DNA from: Neisseria sp. Marseille-Q6792
GTDB taxonomy: Bacteria > Pseudomonadota > Gammaproteobacteria > Burkholderiales > Neisseriaceae
Direction: 5' to 3'
Assembly: GCF_943181435.1 (NCBI RefSeq)
Contig: NZ_OW969598.1
Span: 1,550,001-1,614,000, forward strand
Length of the DNA: 64,000 nt
Shown piece after piece: positions 60,649 to 64,000 of the stretch (position 1 is the stretch's first letter; each line of letters opens with the position of its first letter). The position numbers and the translations under genes were made by a program. Under the pieces are notes generated by a model that was not told the DNA's origin, made no database searches, and worked only from the letters and a program-made list of their open reading frames with translations.

Positions 60649-60738
60649 GTCATTCGGACACAATGCCGTCTGAAACGGAAGTTCAGACGGCATTTGTTTT
60701 AGGTTGCCGTGCCGCTTAGGGAATACCGGCGACAGGAT
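60558..60738 (+). repeat. Direct repeat copy 1 (181 bp)
   Basis: Nearly identical to 63633-63814: differences are a few bases in two codons and one extra A in the second copy. It includes the second helix of the small membrane gene, a hairpin and the last codons of a photolyase gene. Confidence 0.9.
60663..60695. terminator. Uptake-sequence hairpin in repeat copy 1
   Basis: Exact inverted uptake sequences with a short loop after the small membrane gene; a duplicate is at 63739-63771. Confidence 0.75.
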
Positions 60739-60965
60739 AAGCGGGACGGCTGCGATGGCCTCTAAGGTAACGGGTTCTTTGGCTATTCAGGTACTGCTTG
60801 ATCGGCTGCCAATCAATCACCTGATCCAACTTCAATAGTGGGAAGCGGTCGATGTGTTTGGCAATCATGGCTTGGGCGGTTTGCCGGAAGAAGGTGCTCA
60901 TGAGAAATCCCCTAAATGTCTTGGTGGGAATTTAGGGAATTTCGGGGGGATTTTGCAAAGGTCTC
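60716..60965 (-). pseudogene. IS1106-type transposase N-terminal stump fused to photolyase tail
   Basis: An ATG at 60901 opens a frame encoding the N-terminus typical of neisserial IS5-family (IS1106/IS1655) transposases (MSTFFRQTAQAMIAKHIDRF, DQVIDWQPIKQYLN). After about 53 residues, at RPAYP, it switches without a frame break into VAGIP and the stop codon, which are the last residues of the photolyase gene at 63792. The outer IS end is seen as GAGACCTTTGCAAAATC on the minus strand at 60965. The catalytic part of the transposase is gone. Confidence 0.85.
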
Positions 60966-61036
60966 ATGCTATCTGTTGGTTTTGGCAACCCAAACTATGC
61001 TTGCTGTGAAACCTGCCCCAACTATTAAATGCTGTT

Positions 61037-61768
61037 TTACTCCCTGCCGACCAGCAACTCCGCCAGTCTTTCGCCGAATTTCTGCAAAGATTCGTTACTG
61101 TTCAAACCGTGAGAACCGCTCGGGAACGGCAATACTGCCAGCAAAGTGTCGTTTTGATTACGCTTCCATTTTAATTTTTTTCCGACGATTTCTTCCTGAC
61201 GAAAACCTGAAAGGCCGTCTGAAAACGCAACGTTAAACTCCTTATCGTAAGATGTGCCGAATCCGATAATCAGGCGCGGGCGGTATTGTTCCGCCCATTG
61301 GTTCATTTGGGCAAAGCGGTATTTGTTGCAGAAATTGACGTATTCCTGCTTGTCGGCAAAACCCGTAATCTCGGAAAACTCCTGCTGCCAAAGGCTGGCA
61401 TCAGTGTTTTTAAACGCAATCGGATACAGGTTCATTTTGAAATAGCCCGAATCCGCTTTGTGTACAAACGGCTGCACTTCTTCGGCAAAGCGGCGGTAAT
61501 TCTCTACCTGCCCGCCGTTTAAGGCGCACAACAGTTTGCAGACGCTGATGTTGTAAGGATAGGCAACGCATTCCTGCCAGTCTCCAAAACCGAACTCCGT
61601 GTCACCCGTGTACGGCTCTGCCGCAATCTGCCGCAGGTTTTCAACGGTGTGCCCGCCGCCCCATTCGATGCCGCATACCCATACAGACGGTTTCTCAGGA
61701 GAACCGATGTCGCCGCCGTCGCAGCCGTGAAAGTCGCGCAGCCAGTCATAGTTTTGTTTGATATCCAT
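61037..61768 (-). CDS. Unknown protein with uracil-DNA-glycosylase-like motif layout
   Basis: A 243-residue cytoplasmic protein. The order of conserved-looking patches recalls the uracil-DNA glycosylase superfamily: VWVCGIEWGG (29-38) at the motif 1 position, MNLYPIAF (112-119), RPRLIIGFGTS (163-173) as the buried strand, and LPFPSGSHGLNS (213-224) at the HPS-motif position. It lacks an exact HPS, so this is a fold-level suggestion only. Its start lies nine bases after the stop of the lipoprotein gene, with a TAGGAG site, so the two are one transcript. It lies in a mosaic accessory region. Confidence 0.6.
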   Translation of the reverse strand: MDIKQNYDWLRDFHGCDGGDIGSPEKPSVWVCGIEWGGGHTVENLRQIAAEPYTGDTEFGFGDWQECVAYPYNISVCKLLCALNGGQVENYRRFAEEVQPFVHKADSGYFKMNLYPIAFKNTDASLWQQEFSEITGFADKQEYVNFCNKYRFAQMNQWAEQYRPRLIIGFGTSYDKEFNVAFSDGLSGFRQEEIVGKKLKWKRNQNDTLLAVLPFPSGSHGLNSNESLQKFGERLAELLVGRE

Positions 61769-61776
61769 GTTTACTC

Positions 61777-62376
61777 CTAAAATTTAACGTCAATAAACTC
61801 AGAACGATTCTGCATTTTCCTTATCTGACTTAGATTTAATCCAAATTGCTTTGCAGCCGTGTCAACCAAAGTAACATTTGTCTTCTTGCAAACGTTCTCC
61901 AATTTTTGTGCTGTAAATGTATCTATCAACCCGTTATTTTGTTTGCTCCTGTGTAGTTCGTCTGCAATCAATAACCAATTCATTAATATATTTTTTCTCT
62001 CAGGTCTACCATCTTTCTCCAAAAGAGAATATTGCAAGCTAAATTGCTTGCGGCACTCAGGAAGCAGTTTCCACATACTTTTGGCTTTAGGCAGCCGGTT
62101 GTCGGCTATCAGTTTCGCAATATCCGACGGATTAAGCTCAGCCGAACCACCTGATTTTTTGTGAGATACCTTTTCTGGCAAAGCATTCGCTTCATCTTTT
62201 ACAATCTCCGGCTCAGTGTTTTTCGGCTCAGTGTTTGAAGCAGATTCAGTCTGCAACCCTTCAATATTCTGTTGCAGTTTTTGGTTAAGGTCATTCAGAT
62301 AAGCATCAACATAAGGCTGTACCGATTGACAAGCAGCCAGCACTGGAATCATGCAGAAAAGCAATAGTTTATTCAT
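61777..62376 (-). CDS. Predicted lipoprotein of unknown function
   Basis: A 199-residue lipoprotein: signal MNKLLLFCMIPVLAAC with lipobox cysteine Cys16. A helical, Gln-rich stretch follows (LNDLNQKLQQNIEGLQ), then a TEPKNTEPE-type linker and a C-terminal domain of about 115 residues with Cys pairs and basic helices. No family is recognised. It has a strong CAGGAG site and is first in a two-gene unit with the UDG-like gene. The base composition is more AT-rich than the housekeeping genes. Confidence 0.75.
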   Translation of the reverse strand: MNKLLLFCMIPVLAACQSVQPYVDAYLNDLNQKLQQNIEGLQTESASNTEPKNTEPEIVKDEANALPEKVSHKKSGGSAELNPSDIAKLIADNRLPKAKSMWKLLPECRKQFSLQYSLLEKDGRPERKNILMNWLLIADELHRSKQNNGLIDTFTAQKLENVCKKTNVTLVDTAAKQFGLNLSQIRKMQNRSEFIDVKF

Positions 62377-62501
62377 TTAAATAAACTCCTGTAAGCAAAA
62401 ATCTTCTATATAGGTACAAAGCGTATTATGTTAAACTCACAACAATTTACATAACACCCACCACCAATATTGCTTAGCCCCACGCAGAAGGAAGGTTATT
62501 G

Positions 62502-62906
62502 ATGAAAGTTCACGAAAAAATCCGCAAAATCCGGGAGCTGAAAAACTTCTCGCAGGAAAACATGGCCGAGCAGCTTCAGATGTCGGTAAACGGCTATGCC
62601 AAAATCGAGCGCGGGGAGGTGGGTTTGCAGATGGACAAGCTGGAAAAAATCGCCGATGTGTTGGGCATGGACGTGGTGGATCTGCTCACGGTTGAGAAAA
62701 ATCTGGTGTTTCTGAATATGGAAAACCGCACCAACTCCGCCAACTATTACGCATCGCAGGAGCAGTATGTGATCGAAATCGAAAAGCTGAAGCAGCAAAA
62801 CTGCTATTTGCAAGCCATATTGATGGAAAAAGAAAAACTGATTACTTGGCAAAAGCAGCAGCTTGACAGTCTGAACGAACTGATTAGAACAATCGGGCGC
62901 GGATAG
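62502..62906 (+). CDS. XRE-family transcriptional regulator with coiled-coil tail
   Basis: A 134-residue regulator. Residues 7-62 form an XRE/Cro-type helix-turn-helix ([30 protein letters not shown]). Residues about 85-127 are a probable coiled coil for oligomerisation. It is divergent from the lipoprotein gene over 125 AT-rich bases, so it may regulate that pair and itself, which is an inference. It is followed directly by a detached gyrB tail. Confidence 0.85.
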   Translation: MKVHEKIRKIRELKNFSQENMAEQLQMSVNGYAKIERGEVGLQMDKLEKIADVLGMDVVDLLTVEKNLVFLNMENRTNSANYYASQEQYVIEIEKLKQQNCYLQAILMEKEKLITWQKQQLDSLNELIRTIGRG

Positions 62907-62922
62907 GAAACCGGCGGTTTTG

Positions 62923-62997
62923 ATGGGCGACGAAGTCGAACCCCGCCGCGCCTTCATCGAAAACAACGCCCTGATCGCGCAGAACATTGACGCGTAA
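62923..62997 (+). pseudogene. Detached 3' end of a gyrB gene
   Basis: Twenty-four codons and a stop read [20 protein letters not shown] followed by NIDA, the conserved C-terminus of the DNA gyrase B subunit. Two codons upstream (Val-Leu) may also belong to it. No other gyrB sequence is present; before it is the end of the XRE gene. A recombination scar is the likely cause. Confidence 0.85.
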
Positions 62998-63016
62998 AAC
63001 CGTTTAAAGAAAAACC

Positions 63017-63390
63017 ATGAGCTACCCGCAACAGGCCATAGACAACATCCTCAACCCGCCGGCCGACAAACGCTGCCTGCACACACTGAAAAACATCGCC
63101 GAGGCGGAAACGCTGTATGTGTTGGCCGACGACGAAGGCGAATGCCGTTTCTGGGTGGACGATGGTGGGGCAACTTTCCTGCCCGTGTGGCCGGAGCAGG
63201 AATTTGCCGAAATGGTGAAATCCGAGGGCGAATCGGTGTGGGAATTCGAGTTGGAAGAATTTTTGCAGGACAGCGTTCCGTGGCCGCCCGTCCTGACAGC
63301 GTCGTGATGCCCGCCGTTGAATTTGCCGCCCGCATCAACACCATTCTGGCCGAAAGCTACGGCGAAGCGTTTGATTTGCCGTATCTGTAA
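63017..63390 (+). pseudogene. DUF2750-family gene with a frameshift near its end
   Basis: The first 84 or so codons encode a DUF2750-like protein (LHTLKNIAEAETLYVLADDE, FLPVWPEQEFAEM, WEFELEEFLQD). At about 63272-63288 the family-like sequence moves to another frame, which continues MPAVEFAARINTILAESYGE and ends DLPYL at 63390. In the first frame translation stops at 63307 after a changed tail. Probably a small deletion, giving a 96-residue altered product instead of about 124. Function of the family is unknown. Confidence 0.7.
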
Positions 63391-63403
63391 GGCAAACAGC
63401 AAA

Positions 63404-63444
63404 AGGCCGTCTGAAAACCATATCCCAAGGTTTTCAGACGGCCT
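63404..63444. terminator. Uptake-sequence hairpin after the DUF2750 gene
   Basis: Sixteen-base arms (AGGCCGTCTGAAAACC and its exact complement) surround a short loop, 14 bases after the stop. Confidence 0.75.
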
Positions 63445-63463
63445 CAAACAGCGGAGACAGCCC

Positions 63464-63795
63464 GTGAACAAACGCAAAACGAAAAACCGCCAAGCCCGCG
63501 CCGCACGACCTGCCGTGTCGGTGCGGTGGGCGAAGCCTTTGGAAAAGCTGTCGGAAAAACTCTTTGCTATCGGCATGGTCACGGCGTTTGCCGCGCTGGT
63601 GTCGCTGACTTGTCCTTCGTCATCGATTTCTATTTTTTGCTGGCGATGGGAACGGTGTCGGCTTGGGTGGCGGTGATTTGGGCATATCTGATTATTGAAA
63701 GTGAAAAAAAACGGAAGATATTGAGTCATTCGGACACAATGCCGTCTGAAACGGAAGTTCAGACGGCATTTGTTTTAGGTTGCCGTGCCGCTTAG
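63464..63795 (+). pseudogene. Small membrane protein gene, frameshifted, repeat copy 2
   Basis: A GTG at 63464 opens a frame for a basic N-terminus (NKRKTKNRQARAARPA) and one helix (LFAIGMVTAFAALVSL), but the frame ends at 63676 with an unlikely tail. A second helix (FYFLLAMGTVSAWVAVIWAY) continues in another frame from about 63600 through the direct repeat. A single-base change near 63600 would give one two-helix protein, paralogous in its second half to the gene at 60412. Confidence 0.55.
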
Positions 63796-63814
63796 GGAAT
63801 ACCGGCGACAGGAT
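63633..63814 (+). repeat. Direct repeat copy 2 (182 bp)
   Basis: Partner of 60558-60738. In this copy the photolyase codons continue into a normal photolyase gene, so copy 2 is probably the original and copy 1 the duplicate. Confidence 0.9.
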
Positions 63815-64000
63815 GGGCGGGATAGCCGTGGGTGTCGATGCTGCCGGCGGCGCGCCACGGGGTATGGATGACTGCCGCCGGCAGGTGGGCAAGCTCGGGG
63901 ATGTGCCGTCTGACAAAGGTGCCGTCGGGGTCGGTCTTGTGTGCAGCGGCGGCAATGTCGGGGTAGGTGTGCCGTGAGGCGGCAAGCCGCCAGTTGCCTT
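63792..64000 (-). CDS. phrB: Deoxyribodipyrimidine photolyase, C-terminal end only
   Basis: The last 68 or so residues of a DNA photolyase/cryptochrome-family protein, running off the window's right edge. The segment DPDGTFVRRHIPELAHLPAA, then VIHTPW, is the family's conserved C-terminal FAD-domain motif. The product ends YPAHPVAGIP at the stop at 63792. The family repairs UV pyrimidine dimers using light. Its 3' end is duplicated at 60716-60738. Confidence 0.82.
   Translation of the reverse strand, partial: GNWRLAASRHTYPDIAAAAHKTDPDGTFVRRHIPELAHLPAAVIHTPWRAAGSIDTHGYPAHPVAGIP

Overview
This 64 kb window is a chromosomal segment from a Neisseria, most likely N. meningitidis or a very close relative. 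The evidence is dense copies of the 10-bp DNA uptake sequence GCCGTCTGAA, usually as inverted pairs after genes; Correia elements with TATAGTGG ends; long arrays of dRS3 repeats (ATTCCC-N8-GGGAAT) and mosaic intergenic repeats; a truncated IS1106-type transposase; and characteristic genes such as a lipoprotein DsbA, a RecQ with three HRDC domains and a DinG helicase. No rRNA, tRNA or CRISPR was recognised.

Layout. 1-9.4 kb: tamB (cut by the window edge) and tamA, serine/threonine transporter sstT, gene debris, a DUF4177 gene with a broken small membrane gene, argG, a MoaB/CinA-like protein and an SppA-type peptidase. 9.4-26.2 kb: the complete 14-gene nuoA-N operon for respiratory complex I behind a Correia element and a Fur-like site. 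Two unrelated genes interrupt it: a cold-shock/membrane/Excalibur protein between nuoE and nuoF, and a small AT-rich P-loop protein between nuoF and nuoG. A DUF2818 gene ends it. 26.2-33.6 kb: minus-strand housekeeping genes (ispA, xseB, rsgA, an ABC exporter, ruvA, a PepSY protein, rlpA, trmL, comF). 33.5-37.2 kb: bioH and bioC, followed by two accessory genes. 37.2-43.6 kb: recQ, trpC, a hydrolase, a PAP2 phosphatase and murJ. 43.7-49.1 kb: dsbA, an AmgK-like sugar kinase, lptD and surA.

49.1-52.1 kb is a repeat-rich region surrounding one short gene that encodes a minimal YadA-type trimeric autotransporter. An 11-G tract lies in its signal-peptide codons, so it is probably phase variable. 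52.1-60.4 kb returns to housekeeping genes: an RNB ribonuclease, a pseudouridine synthase, a LOG-family protein, purB, an acyltransferase remnant, a DUF533 protein and dinG. 60.4-64.0 kb is a mosaic accessory segment bounded by a 181/182-bp direct repeat. It holds a transposase stump fused in frame to the last residues of a photolyase, an unknown protein and lipoprotein pair, an XRE regulator, a detached gyrB 3' end, a frameshifted DUF2750 gene, a frameshifted small membrane gene and the 3' end of the photolyase gene.

Several genes share envelope themes: TamA/TamB and LptD/SurA/DsbA act in outer-membrane protein assembly and folding, while MurJ, the AmgK-like kinase and RlpA act on peptidoglycan. 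The least explained parts are the two nuo-operon insertions, the mini-autotransporter, the accessory pair after bioC and the 60.5-63.8 kb mosaic.
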